The notes under the pieces: generated by a model | The model's input: only the letters and a program-made list of their open reading frames with translations | Database searches by the model: none | What the model was told of the DNA's origin: nothing | Assembly (NCBI RefSeq): GCF_002933465.1 | Contig: NZ_PSZE01000008.1 | Location: forward strand, 124,001 to 188,000 | DNA length: 64,000 nt | Reading direction: 5' to 3' | From: Nocardia nova | Lineage (GTDB): Bacteria; Actinomycetota; Actinomycetes; Mycobacteriales; Mycobacteriaceae | In this document: piece by piece, positions 53,148 to 61,424 of the stretch | Layout of the letters: each line of letters begins with the position of its first letter | Numbering within the stretch: the first letter of the stretch is position 1 | Program-made: the position numbers and the translations under genes

Positions 53148-53339
53148 TCAGCCGGCGACCGATCGGAAGAACTCGCGAATATCGGTGACAAGTTCCGCCG
53201 GCGCCTGGAGGGAAGCGAAGTGGCCGCCCACGGGGTATTCCTTCCAGCGCACGACCGTGTTGGCGGCCTCCGCCAGGCCGCGCACGGCCCGATCGCCCCG
53301 GAAGTTCGCGACCCCGGTGGGCACGCCCGAGGGCTCGGG
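53148..53339 (-). pseudogene. Epoxide hydrolase C-terminal remnant
   Basis: On the minus strand about 64 codons read SGVPTGVANFRGDRAVRGLA, then NTVVRWKEYPVGGHFASLQ and LVTDIREFFRSV, ending at TGA 53148-53150. This is the last part of an alpha/beta-hydrolase epoxide hydrolase, including the catalytic His (GGHF). The rest of the gene is missing: upstream (right) of about 53339 the sequence switches abruptly to the WYL-domain remnant on the other strand. Confidence 0.75.
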
Positions 53340-53340
53340 T

Positions 53341-53919
53341 TTACTGCCCCACGACGCCCATCCCGGCCCCGCCGTGGATGCCGATCAGCTCACCGCCATA
53401 TCCGCCGCCATCCGCGCCGCCGAGACGCTGCGCTTCGACTATCGCGGCCACACCGGCGACAACTCCCGGCGCAGCGTCGAGCCGCACCGCATCGCGCATT
53501 GGGGCCATCGGTGGTACCTCGTCGGCTGGGACTGCGACCGGGCTGATTGGCGTACCTTCCGCGTCGACCGGATGTCGCTGCGGACGCCCAACGGCCCGCG
53601 CTTCACGCACCGCCCGTCGCCCGACGGCGATGTGGTCGCCTACCTGCGCCGCACCATGGGCTTCGCGATGTGGCCGTACCGGTCGGTCATGCGCGTCCGT
53701 GTCCCGGCCGAGCAGCTCGCCAGCCGCATCGAAGGTCTCGTCACCCCCATCGACGAACACACCTGCCGACTCGAAATGGGTTCGGACTCCTACGCTTTGG
53801 TGGCCCTGGTGGTCGGCATGCTGGATGTGGAATTCGAGGTCGAATCTCCGCCCGAACTGTTAGAACACCTACGGGCCCTGGCCGAGCGATTCACCCGCGC
53901 GGCGGGCTGGAAGCGATGA
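53341..53919 (+). pseudogene. WYL-domain regulator remnant lacking the DNA-binding N-terminus
   Basis: The plus-strand frame from 53341 encodes AETLRFDYRGHTGDNSRRSV, then EPHRIAHWGHRWYLVGWDCD, then a C-terminal WCX-like domain ending LERFTRAAGWKR-type sequence. This is the C-terminal two thirds of a YafY-like WYL regulator. The N-terminal helix-turn-helix and a start codon are absent. The open frame to the left (from 53143) is only the antisense of the epoxide hydrolase remnant. The join of two truncated genes facing each other points to a deletion. Confidence 0.75.
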
Positions 53920-53996
53920 TTCGCGGCGATGAGTTTCCGGGTGTCGCCGCGTCGTCATGCGCGTAGCCGTCGGCCGCGGCGGCCGGCGATCGGACT

Positions 53997-54179
53997 GTGG
54001 CGATCGAGCGGGTGGACAACGTGCTCATCGTGGTCGAGGACATCGACGCGGTGATCGCGTTCTTCGTCGAACTCGGTATGGAGCCGGAGAACAAGGGGCC
54101 GGTCGAGGGGCGGTGGGTGGAACGCATCGTCCGGCTCTGCGGTCCGGAGGGCACCATCGTCGGCCTGGCCGAGGAGATC
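53997..54179 (+). pseudogene. VOC-family gene with in-frame internal deletion
   Basis: From GTG 53997 the frame reads AIERVDNVLIVVEDIDAVIA, then FVELGMEPENKGPVEGRWVE, and jumps directly to RLCGPEGTIVGLAEEI. In full-length relatives these segments are the first 45 and the last 16 residues of a protein of about 145 residues. The central part, including most metal-site residues, is gone, while the frame is kept. After GLAEEI the reading continues into unrelated sequence to 54644. A relict unless a very small product is used. Confidence 0.65.
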
Positions 54180-54316
54180 CGCTGGCGGCGCGCACACCCG
54201 GGAGGCGTCGGATTCACCCCGAACGGTGGAGCAACCACCGGTTGTGTATGGCGATACTGGCCCATGAGCGCCGTTGTCGTTGATCACCGTTTCGAGGAAA
54301 GTGAGGATGACTCCCG

Positions 54317-55330
54317 ATGTCCACTCATCAGGCTGTGCACATCCGATCCGCCGGTGAAGCGTTGGAAGTGGTGGATGTCGACACCACTGCTCCGCCCCGC
54401 GACCATGTGCGAATCCGGGTCTCGGCGTGTGGTGTCTGCGGCACGGATCGGGCGTTCGCCGGTGGCGGGTTTCCGGGCATGTCCTGGCCGCTCACCCTGG
54501 GACACGAGATCGCAGGCACTATCGCCGAACTCGGCGACGGTGTGGACAACTACGCGCTCGGCGACCGCGTCGCGGTGGGCTGGTTCGGCGGGCACTGCGC
54601 CGAGTGCATCCCCTGCCGGCAGGGAGATTTCATTCATTGCGTGAATCTGCGGGTTCCCAGTTGGCACTACCCCGGCGGATACGCCGAGTCGGTGACGGTC
54701 CCGGCCAACGCGCTGGCCCGCATCCCCGACGAGCTGTCGTTCAGCGAGGCCGCGCCGATGGGATGTGCCGGCGTCACCACCTTCCACGCCCTGCGCGAGA
54801 GCAGGGCACGGCCCGGCGACCGTGTTGCGATCCTCGGCATCGGCGGACTCGGGCACCTGGGCGTTCAATTCGCGCGTGCGATGGGCTTCGAAACGATCGC
54901 GATAGCGCGCGGTGCGGGCAAGGCCGACGACGCCCGCGCGCTGGGCGCCCACCACTACATCGACTCGACCGCGGTCGAGGTCGGCGAAGCATTGCAGCGA
55001 CTCGGGGGCGCGGCGGCCGTCCTGGCGACGGCGGGCAATTCCGCCGCCATGGCCGACACGGTCGGCGGGCTGCAGCCGCGCGGTGAACTGATCACCATCG
55101 GCGTCACGGCCGATCCGCTGCCCATCAGCCCGATGCAGCTGATCGTCCCCGGCCTGCGCATCATCGGCCATCCGTCCGGCACCGCACGTGACGTGGAGGA
55201 AACGATGCGGTTCGCGGTGCAATCGGGCGTCCGCGCGCGCATTCAGGAACTACCGCTCGAACGGGCAGCGCAGGCCTACGCCGATATGGAGCAGGGCCGC
55301 GCCCGCTACCGCATGGTCCTCACAATGTGA
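54317..55330 (+). CDS. Zinc-dependent alcohol dehydrogenase (MDR family)
   Basis: The 337-residue product is a medium-chain dehydrogenase: catalytic zinc Cys in RVSACGVCGTDRAFAGGG, TLGHEIAGTIAELGDGVDNY, and structural-zinc cysteines in GGHCAECIPCRQGDFIHC. The NAD(P)-binding GIGGLGHLGVQFARAMGFE follows. It would oxidise an alcohol or reduce an aldehyde; substrate unknown. The ATG at 54317 has GAGG about 10 nt upstream. It precedes the drrAB promoter region by 107 bp. Confidence 0.93.
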   Translation: MSTHQAVHIRSAGEALEVVDVDTTAPPRDHVRIRVSACGVCGTDRAFAGGGFPGMSWPLTLGHEIAGTIAELGDGVDNYALGDRVAVGWFGGHCAECIPCRQGDFIHCVNLRVPSWHYPGGYAESVTVPANALARIPDELSFSEAAPMGCAGVTTFHALRESRARPGDRVAILGIGGLGHLGVQFARAMGFETIAIARGAGKADDARALGAHHYIDSTAVEVGEALQRLGGAAAVLATAGNSAAMADTVGGLQPRGELITIGVTADPLPISPMQLIVPGLRIIGHPSGTARDVEETMRFAVQSGVRARIQELPLERAAQAYADMEQGRARYRMVLTM

Positions 55331-55376
55331 TCGCCACGGGGCCCGATTCATGCCTCTGAACTGGTCAAACCTCGTA

Positions 55377-55414
55377 TCAGCGACCGTGTCAGGCCGACGT
55401 CAGGGGCGTATCAG
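55377..55414 (+). promoter_or_regulatory. SARP-type direct-repeat box upstream of drrA
   Basis: TCAG occurs at 55377, 55389, 55400 and 55411 (spacing 12, 11, 11). The last copy begins 27 nt before the drrA ATG. SARP/AfsR-type regulators bind short direct repeats at 11-bp or 22-bp spacing. The same array with identical spacing and distance precedes the DUF4097 gene at 60515-60552. Confidence 0.7.
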
Positions 55415-55437
55415 CCGGCCACCGCACAGTTGTCCCC

Positions 55438-56382
55438 ATGAACAGCACAGCAATCGCCGCCTCCGGGTTGCGGAAGGCATACGGGGACAAGACGATCCTC
55501 GACGGGATCGATCTGACCATCGAGGCCGGGACGATCTTCTCGCTGCTCGGCCCGAACGGGGCCGGGAAGACGACGACCGTGAACGTGTTGACCACGTTGG
55601 CGAAGGCCGACGGGGGAACGGCCCGGATCGCGGGACACGACCTCGCCACCGAGCGGAAGGCCGTCCGGGCGGCGATCGGGGTGACCGGGCAGTTCGCGGC
55701 CGTGGACGATCTGCTGACAGGGGAGGAGAACCTGCGGCTGATGGCCGGGCTGCATCGCCTGCGCGGTGATGCGGGCAAGCGGGTGGTGGCCGAACTGCTG
55801 GAGCGGTTCGATCTGGTGGAGTCCGCGGGTAAGCGGGCGGCGACCTACTCCGGCGGTATGCGCCGGAAGCTGGATCTGGCGATGACGCTGGTCACCAAAC
55901 CACAGATCGTCTTCCTCGACGAGCCGACGACCGGCCTGGATCCGCGCAGCCGGCGCACCATGTGGGACATTGTGCGGGAGTTGACATCCGAGGGCGTGAC
56001 GATCTTCCTCACCACCCAGTACCTCGAGGAGGCCGACCAGCTGGCCGACCGGATCGCGGTACTCGATCAGGGACGCCTCGTCGCCGAGGGCACCCCCGAC
56101 GACCTCAAGCGCCTGGTGCCCGGCAGTCACATCCAGCTTCGTTTCGCACAACCCGAGGAACTGGACGCGGCCGCGCACAGCCTGCCCGGCGCCACCCGCG
56201 ACGACAGCGCACTGACCTTGCGCGTCCCCGGCAACGGCGGCACGAAATCGCTGCGCCACCTGCTGGATCGGCTCGCCGAATCCTCGGTCGAGGCCGAGGA
56301 GGTCACCGTCCACACCCCCGATCTCGACGACGTTTTCCTTTCCCTGACCGGTCACGCGACCACGGAGGTGTCCCCGCGATGA
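55438..56382 (+). CDS. ABC transporter ATP-binding protein, DrrA-type
   Basis: The 314-residue product has Walker A LLGPNGAGKTTTVNVLTT, signature YSGGMRRKLDLAMTLV and Walker B IVFLDEPTTGLDPRSRRTM. The C-terminal accessory domain (HIQLRFAQPEELDAAAHSL) is typical of daunorubicin-resistance-type DrrA. It energises efflux by the downstream permease, with which it overlaps in ATGA. The ATG at 55438 has no Shine-Dalgarno; transcription may begin at or near it. Polyketide or lipid substrates are typical of the family but cannot be named here. Confidence 0.93.
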   Translation: MNSTAIAASGLRKAYGDKTILDGIDLTIEAGTIFSLLGPNGAGKTTTVNVLTTLAKADGGTARIAGHDLATERKAVRAAIGVTGQFAAVDDLLTGEENLRLMAGLHRLRGDAGKRVVAELLERFDLVESAGKRAATYSGGMRRKLDLAMTLVTKPQIVFLDEPTTGLDPRSRRTMWDIVRELTSEGVTIFLTTQYLEEADQLADRIAVLDQGRLVAEGTPDDLKRLVPGSHIQLRFAQPEELDAAAHSLPGATRDDSALTLRVPGNGGTKSLRHLLDRLAESSVEAEEVTVHTPDLDDVFLSLTGHATTEVSPR

Positions 56383-57146
56383 GTACGATTACCCTGCCCG
56401 CCCCCCTGTCCGATGCGTCGATGATGTTGGGCCGCAACTTCGCCCACATCGCCCGCACTCCCGTCACCATCTTCAACGCGGCACTGATGCCGGTCGTGAT
56501 GATGCTGATCTTCGTCTACGTCTTCGGCAACGCCTTCGATGTCGGCGGCCACTACATCGATTACGCCACACCGGGTTTGATCCTGCTGGCCATCAGCTAC
56601 GGGCTCTCCGGCACCGCGGTGTCGGTGAGCTCCGATATGGCGAAGGGCATCATCAACCGGTTCAAGGTCATGGACGTCTCCCGCAGCGCCATCCTGATCG
56701 GTCACGTGGTGGCGACCATGCTGACCAACCTGGTGGCCATCGCGGCCGTCATCGGTGTGGCCTTCGCGCTGGGGTTCCGCCCGCCGGCGAGTGCGACGGA
56801 CTGGCTCGCCGCCCTCGGCATCATGGTCGCGACCTCGTTCGCGGCATCGTGGCTCACCGTCGCGCTGGGGATGGCCGCGAAGACGCCGGAATCCGCCGGG
56901 ATGAGCGTGGTGCCGCTGATCATGCTGCCCTTCGTGAGCAGCGCGATCGTGCCGGCCGACAAGATGGGCCAGGGCATCCGGCAGTTCGCGCAGTACCAGC
57001 CGTTCACGCCGATCATCGAATCGCTGCGCGGATTTCTCGAAGGACACCCGTCCGGCGGCTACACCGCCGCCGCGCTCGCCTGGTGCGCCGGATTCGCCGT
57101 GGTCGGATTCTTCTGGTCGCGTGCCACGTTCAACAAGCGAGCGTAG
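56379..57146 (+). CDS. ABC transporter permease, DrrB-type (ABC-2)
   Basis: The 255-residue product has six transmembrane helices, for example NAALMPVVMMLIFVYVFGNA and LVAIAAVIGVAFALGF, with the ABC-2 signature region PLIMLPFVSSAIVPADKMGQ. Its ATG overlaps the drrA stop. It forms the membrane half of the exporter. The 3' end overlaps the convergent SARP regulator gene by 17 bp, tight enough for antisense effects. Confidence 0.93.
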   Translation: MSTITLPAPLSDASMMLGRNFAHIARTPVTIFNAALMPVVMMLIFVYVFGNAFDVGGHYIDYATPGLILLAISYGLSGTAVSVSSDMAKGIINRFKVMDVSRSAILIGHVVATMLTNLVAIAAVIGVAFALGFRPPASATDWLAALGIMVATSFAASWLTVALGMAAKTPESAGMSVVPLIMLPFVSSAIVPADKMGQGIRQFAQYQPFTPIIESLRGFLEGHPSGGYTAAALAWCAGFAVVGFFWSRATFNKRA

Positions 57147-60100
57147 CCGCCGCCAGTTCCTCCCAATTCACTTGTGTCCCTTCCGTCGTCGCCTCGGTGA
57201 ACCGCTGGTCACCGAGGCGACGTCGTGCTGTCTGCTCGATCCGCTCCACATCCGGCTGGGATCGGTCGACCAGTCCGCGAACCGCGGCACTGGCCGCCAG
57301 CAACCGGACCGCCTGTTCGTCCTGTCCGGCTCGTGACGCCAGATCCGCGATCCCGACCAGTATCAAGGCGGTGAGCGGTGCGTAGCCGGCGCCGGTCGCG
57401 GCTCGCAACGCGGCGGCGTGCAGCATGCGTGCGCCATCCAGATCCGTTGTGAGACAACCCAGCTGATGGTTCATCAACGCGTCGACGTAGCTCCGATCGG
57501 TGTCGCCACCCTGCATAGATGTCGCGATCTCGATCTGCCGGCGAGCCTGTTCGGCATCGCCTTGCCAACGGGCCAGTTCTGCCTTGGTGAAGGCGAATTC
57601 GGCCAGAGCGTTCGGCCACGCGGACCGGTCCGCGTACCGCTGCGCCTCGGCCATGGCGTCGGCGCTCGCCTCCGCATCGCTCAGCAGCCAATACAATTGA
57701 GCCTGGCGCGCCCGGATCAGGAAGACGTCCTCGATGGCGCCGACCTCGGTGACCACCGCGATCGCCTCGTCCAGATGTGCACACGCCGTGGCGAATTCGC
57801 CGCGCATCGCGATCCTGTTCGCCAGCTCGGTCAGGGCGAACGACATTCCCCAGCGCTCGCCGAGCGCCCGGAATTCGGCCAGTGCCGTCTCGAGATGGTC
57901 GTCCGCCTCCCGGCCGGGGAAGCCGAGGGCGATGCGTGCCTTGCCCACCTGCAAGCGGGACAGCGCCCGCACCCAGGGATCGTCGTGGGTGAGCAATGGC
58001 TCGAAGGCGGTCAGGAACGCGTCTCCGCCGCGCAACATGCGTTGCAGGGCGCCGATGAATGCCAGGAGCGGATAGTCGGATTCGCTGTTTCGGCCGAGGC
58101 GATAGGCCTTGTGGACCCATTCCGCGACCTGGTGTTCGTCGTTCGGCCCGGAGCTCATGAAATGCACGATCAGGCCGTAGACCCTGGCCCGGAACTCGTC
58201 GTCGGCGGCGCTCGCGAGGGCACTGCGTGGTGACGCTTCGCTGCCGCCTTCGTGCCCGCCGATTCGCGCTGTGTCGTCGGCGGCGCTCGCGAGGGCACTG
58301 CGTGGTGACGCTTCGCTGCCGCCTTCGCGCCCGCCGATTCGCGCCGCGGCGGTAATCAGTTCCATGCCTTCGGCTTTGTGCCCGCCGAGCCACCAGTACC
58401 AGCCGGCGGCCGCCGCGAGCCGTAGCGCGCCCGCCGCGTCGTCGTCGGCGAGCGCGCCGCGCAGGGCGACCGCGATGTTGTCGTGTTCGGCCTCGAGCCT
58501 GGCGAGCCACTCCAACTGCTCGGCGCGGCGCAGATGCGGCTCCGCGGTGTCGGCGAGGGTGGTGAAGTACGAAAGATGTTGCCGTCGTATGCGTTCCGAT
58601 TCACCCGCCGCGACCAGGCGGTCGTATGCGTACTGTCGGATCGTCTCGAGCATTCGGTAGCGTGGTTCGCTGTCCGCCGTGTTGAGCAGCAGCGACTTCT
58701 CGGTCAGTGTCGTCAGCAAGTCGAGCACTTCCCACCGCTCGACTTCCCCCGGCTCGTCGGATATGGCGGCGCAGATCTGCTCGGCCGCTTCGAGACTCGC
58801 ACCGCCGGCGAAGACCGCCAGCCTGCGCAGCACCGTCCGCTCCGCATCGGTGAGCAGTTCCCAGCTCCAATCGACCACCGCGCGCAACGTCCGGTGCTGC
58901 GGGATGGCGGTGCGGCTGCCGCCCGTGAGCAGGCGGAACCGATCATCGAGGCGGTCGGCGAGCTGCTCCAAGGACATGGTGCGCAACCGGGCCGCGGCCA
59001 ATTCGATGGCCAGCGGTATGCCGTCGAGGGCACGGCAGACGCGCGCGATGGTCGACAGGGTGGCGGGATTCGTCATATTCAGATCGGTACGGACCGCGCC
59101 GGCCCGGTCGCGCAACAACTGCACGGCGGGGGAGGATTCGATCTCGGCCGGTCCGGCGTCCTCGGCGGGCAACGCCAGCGGCGCCACCTGCCACAGCGCC
59201 TCGCCCGTGATGCCGAGCGGTTCCCGGCTCGTGGCGAGAATCCGCAGGCCCCGGCATTCTCCGAGCACCCGGTGGGCGAAGGCCGCCGCGGCGTCGATCA
59301 CGTGCTCGCAGTTGTCGAGGATCAGCAGCGTCTCGCGGTCGCGGATCGCCGCGACGAGCCGGTCGACCGGTTCCGCATCCGGTGTGCCGCCGAGTAGCGC
59401 GTCGCGCAGCCCGAATGCGGCCAGCGCCGATTGCGCCACGTCACCGCCGGCGCCGATGGATGCCAGTTCCACCAGCCAGGCACCGTCCGGCAGATCGTCG
59501 AGCAGGGTGCGGGCGGTTTCGAGCGCCAGCCTGGTCTTCCCCGAGCCGCCCGGACCGGTCACGGTGGTGAGCCGATGGTTCGCGATGAGTTCGCGCACGG
59601 CGGCGACATCGGTGTATTTGCCGACGTACGTGGTCAATTCGGCGCGCAGATTGGTTTTGCGTTCGCTGTCTCGCGGTCCCGCTTCGCCGCGCAGCAGGGC
59701 CACGTGCAGATCGGACAGTTCCGGTGCGGGATCCACGCCCAGGGTGTCGGCGAGCGCCTCGCGGGCCCGTTGGTAGACCAGGAGGGCCTCGGCGCCGCGG
59801 CCCGCGGCGGCCAGGGCTCGCATCAGTGCGGCGACCAGTCGTTCCCGGACCGGATGCCGGGCCACCAACTCCGTGAGTTCGGCGACCAGTTCCGGTCCGC
59901 GCCCGAGGCGAATCTCCGCTTCGTACAGATCTTCCAGCGCGGCCAGCTGCAACCCCTCGAAGCGGGTGACCACCGCCGCGACCGCCTCGCGGTCGCGCAC
60001 ATCGATGTCCTGCATCGGCGCCCCGCGCCACAACGCCAGGGCCTCGCGCAGCAGGTGCGTCTGCCGGACGGCGTCGCCGCCACGCGCCTGCTCGAGGAGC

Positions 60101-60405
60101 CGTTCGAACCGCAACGCGTCGACCGCGCTCGGATCCACCGCCAGCCGGTAGCCGCCCGCCTGCCCGTCGAGCGAACCGTCCGGCAGCGCCCGCCGCAGCC
60201 GGGAAACCAACGCCTGCAACGCATTCGCCGCGTCGGCGGGCGGTCGCTCACCCCAGATCCAGTCGATCAGCGTCGCTTTGGCGACCGCGCGGCCGGGTTC
60301 GAGTGCGAGGGCGATCAACAGCGCCCGCAACCGGGCGCCCGGTACCTCGATCACTTCACCGTCATCTGCCCGGATGTCGAGCGTTCCAAGCATCCCGATT
60401 CGCAC
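57130..60405 (-). CDS. Large SARP/AfsR-like regulator (BTAD, NB-ARC, TPR)
   Basis: The 1,091-residue product starts with an OmpR-like winged helix (RIGMLGTLDIRADDGEVIEV) and a BTAD domain to about residue 245 (LEEARGGDAV-type region and VYQRAREALADTLGVDPAP). An NB-ARC ATPase (TVTGPGGSGKTRLALETART, near 283) and a long TPR-like C-terminus follow. This is the AfsR layout. The GTG at 60405 begins the family N-terminus; a longer frame to 60525 crosses the promoter. It is convergent with drrB and divergent from the DUF4097 gene, and TCAG arrays flank its two neighbours. A 25-residue segment is duplicated in its middle. Confidence 0.93.
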   Translation of the reverse strand: MRIGMLGTLDIRADDGEVIEVPGARLRALLIALALEPGRAVAKATLIDWIWGERPPADAANALQALVSRLRRALPDGSLDGQAGGYRLAVDPSAVDALRFERLLEQARGGDAVRQTHLLREALALWRGAPMQDIDVRDREAVAAVVTRFEGLQLAALEDLYEAEIRLGRGPELVAELTELVARHPVRERLVAALMRALAAAGRGAEALLVYQRAREALADTLGVDPAPELSDLHVALLRGEAGPRDSERKTNLRAELTTYVGKYTDVAAVRELIANHRLTTVTGPGGSGKTRLALETARTLLDDLPDGAWLVELASIGAGGDVAQSALAAFGLRDALLGGTPDAEPVDRLVAAIRDRETLLILDNCEHVIDAAAAFAHRVLGECRGLRILATSREPLGITGEALWQVAPLALPAEDAGPAEIESSPAVQLLRDRAGAVRTDLNMTNPATLSTIARVCRALDGIPLAIELAAARLRTMSLEQLADRLDDRFRLLTGGSRTAIPQHRTLRAVVDWSWELLTDAERTVLRRLAVFAGGASLEAAEQICAAISDEPGEVERWEVLDLLTTLTEKSLLLNTADSEPRYRMLETIRQYAYDRLVAAGESERIRRQHLSYFTTLADTAEPHLRRAEQLEWLARLEAEHDNIAVALRGALADDDAAGALRLAAAAGWYWWLGGHKAEGMELITAAARIGGREGGSEASPRSALASAADDTARIGGHEGGSEASPRSALASAADDEFRARVYGLIVHFMSSGPNDEHQVAEWVHKAYRLGRNSESDYPLLAFIGALQRMLRGGDAFLTAFEPLLTHDDPWVRALSRLQVGKARIALGFPGREADDHLETALAEFRALGERWGMSFALTELANRIAMRGEFATACAHLDEAIAVVTEVGAIEDVFLIRARQAQLYWLLSDAEASADAMAEAQRYADRSAWPNALAEFAFTKAELARWQGDAEQARRQIEIATSMQGGDTDRSYVDALMNHQLGCLTTDLDGARMLHAAALRAATGAGYAPLTALILVGIADLASRAGQDEQAVRLLAASAAVRGLVDRSQPDVERIEQTARRRLGDQRFTEATTEGTQVNWEELAAATLAC
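58198..58347 (-). repeat. 75-bp tandem duplication inside the SARP gene
   Basis: Two near-identical 75-bp units start at 58198 and 58273 and encode two copies of a 25-residue segment with core RIGGxEGGSEASPRSALASA. The copies differ at only a few bases, so the duplication is recent or held by conversion. It keeps the frame and lies between the NB-ARC and TPR parts. Confidence 0.88.
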
Positions 60406-60514
60406 CGGATCATTCTGCCGTGATCGGTCCACCCGCGTGAGACCGCCCGGTCCACGGCTGACAAGAACACCGGAGAAACCGGACTCGACCCCTGTGACCA
60501 GCGGAAATATCGTG

Positions 60515-60552
60515 TCAGCGGGCATGTCAGCCCGGCATCAGGGCGATATCAG
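60515..60552 (+). promoter_or_regulatory. SARP-type direct-repeat box upstream of the DUF4097 gene
   Basis: TCAG occurs at 60515, 60527, 60538 and 60549 (spacing 12, 11, 11). The last copy begins 27 nt before the GTG at 60576. This equals the drrA box in every spacing, and repeats 1, 3 and 4 share flanking bases (TCAGCG, TCAGGG, TATCAGCCGG). It also lies 110 bp upstream of the divergent SARP gene, so autoregulation is possible. Confidence 0.7.
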
Positions 60553-60668
60553 CCGGGTCGGCGACTGTAGTTCTCGTGAACAGCACAGCGATCCGCACCG
60601 CGGACCGGTTCACCGGCCGGATCCCCCAATCCCGCCGCCCGATTCCCAGCAGAACCCAGGAGAACACC

Positions 60669-61313
60669 ATGCCTACTTTCCAGACCCCGGAATCGATCGC
60701 CGTCGCCGTCGAGGTGCTGTCCGGCACTGTCACCGTCATCGCCTCCGACCGCACCGACACCGTCGTCGCGGTCCGTCCCGCTGACGCGGCCAAGAATGCC
60801 GACGTGCGCGCCGCCGAGCAGACGCGGGTCGATTTCGCCGCCGGCGCCCTGACTGTGACGACGCCGAAGGACTGGCGGACCTACACCCCCTTCGGCGGCA
60901 ACCCGTCGATCGAGGTGACCGTCGAGGTGCCCACCGGTTCCAGTTTCCAGGGCACCGCTGGTGTGGGCCGAATCCTCGGCGCCGGCGGGCTCGGCGACTG
61001 CGTGCTGGAGATATCGGCCGGCGACATCGTCGTCGAGCGTCCGCTCGGTTCGGTGACCGCGAAGACCGCCCAGGGCAATATCCGGATCGGCGAGGCCACC
61101 CGCGGTGTGCTGCGGTTGGAAACCTCGGTGGGCGATCTGGAGGTCGGCATCCGTCCGGGTAGCGCGGCGCGGCTGGAAACCACCGTCGCGAGCGGCGCCG
61201 TGCACAACCAGCTGGGGCCGGTCGACGGTGCGCAGGACGACGAGCACACCGTTCGGGTGTACGCGCGCAGCGCTCTCGGCAACGTCGTCATCCAGCACGC
61301 GTCCGCCGTCTAG
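60669..61313 (+). CDS. DUF4097-family beta-strand repeat protein
   Basis: The 214-residue product is a putative right-handed beta-helix of the DUF4097 type: VEVLSGTVTVIASDRTDTVV, GAGGLGDCVLEISAGDIVVE, SVTAKTAQGNIRIGEATRGV, with a strand turn about every 20 residues. Function unknown; members often accompany ABC transporters or sensor systems. The ATG at 60669 has a clear AGGAG 6 nt upstream. An in-frame GTG at 60576 would add 31 residues whose first codons copy those of drrA (NSTAI); I treat this as a duplicated promoter end rather than the start, but both starts could be used. Confidence 0.82.
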   Translation: MPTFQTPESIAVAVEVLSGTVTVIASDRTDTVVAVRPADAAKNADVRAAEQTRVDFAAGALTVTTPKDWRTYTPFGGNPSIEVTVEVPTGSSFQGTAGVGRILGAGGLGDCVLEISAGDIVVERPLGSVTAKTAQGNIRIGEATRGVLRLETSVGDLEVGIRPGSAARLETTVASGAVHNQLGPVDGAQDDEHTVRVYARSALGNVVIQHASAV

Positions 61314-61424
61314 TTCGCCTCGATCTCCGCCGATCGATCTCTCCGAGCGGAAAACGCCATGGCACGAACTTCCGGTGACGTGGACCGATGTCGCGGAGTA
61401 GCCGGAGTGGTCGGGTGCAGCGGT

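Noticed and set aside
53143..53340. N-terminal part of a 258-codon frame read through into the WYL domain
   Set aside because: The first 66 codons are the antisense of the epoxide hydrolase remnant, so this is not a fused protein.
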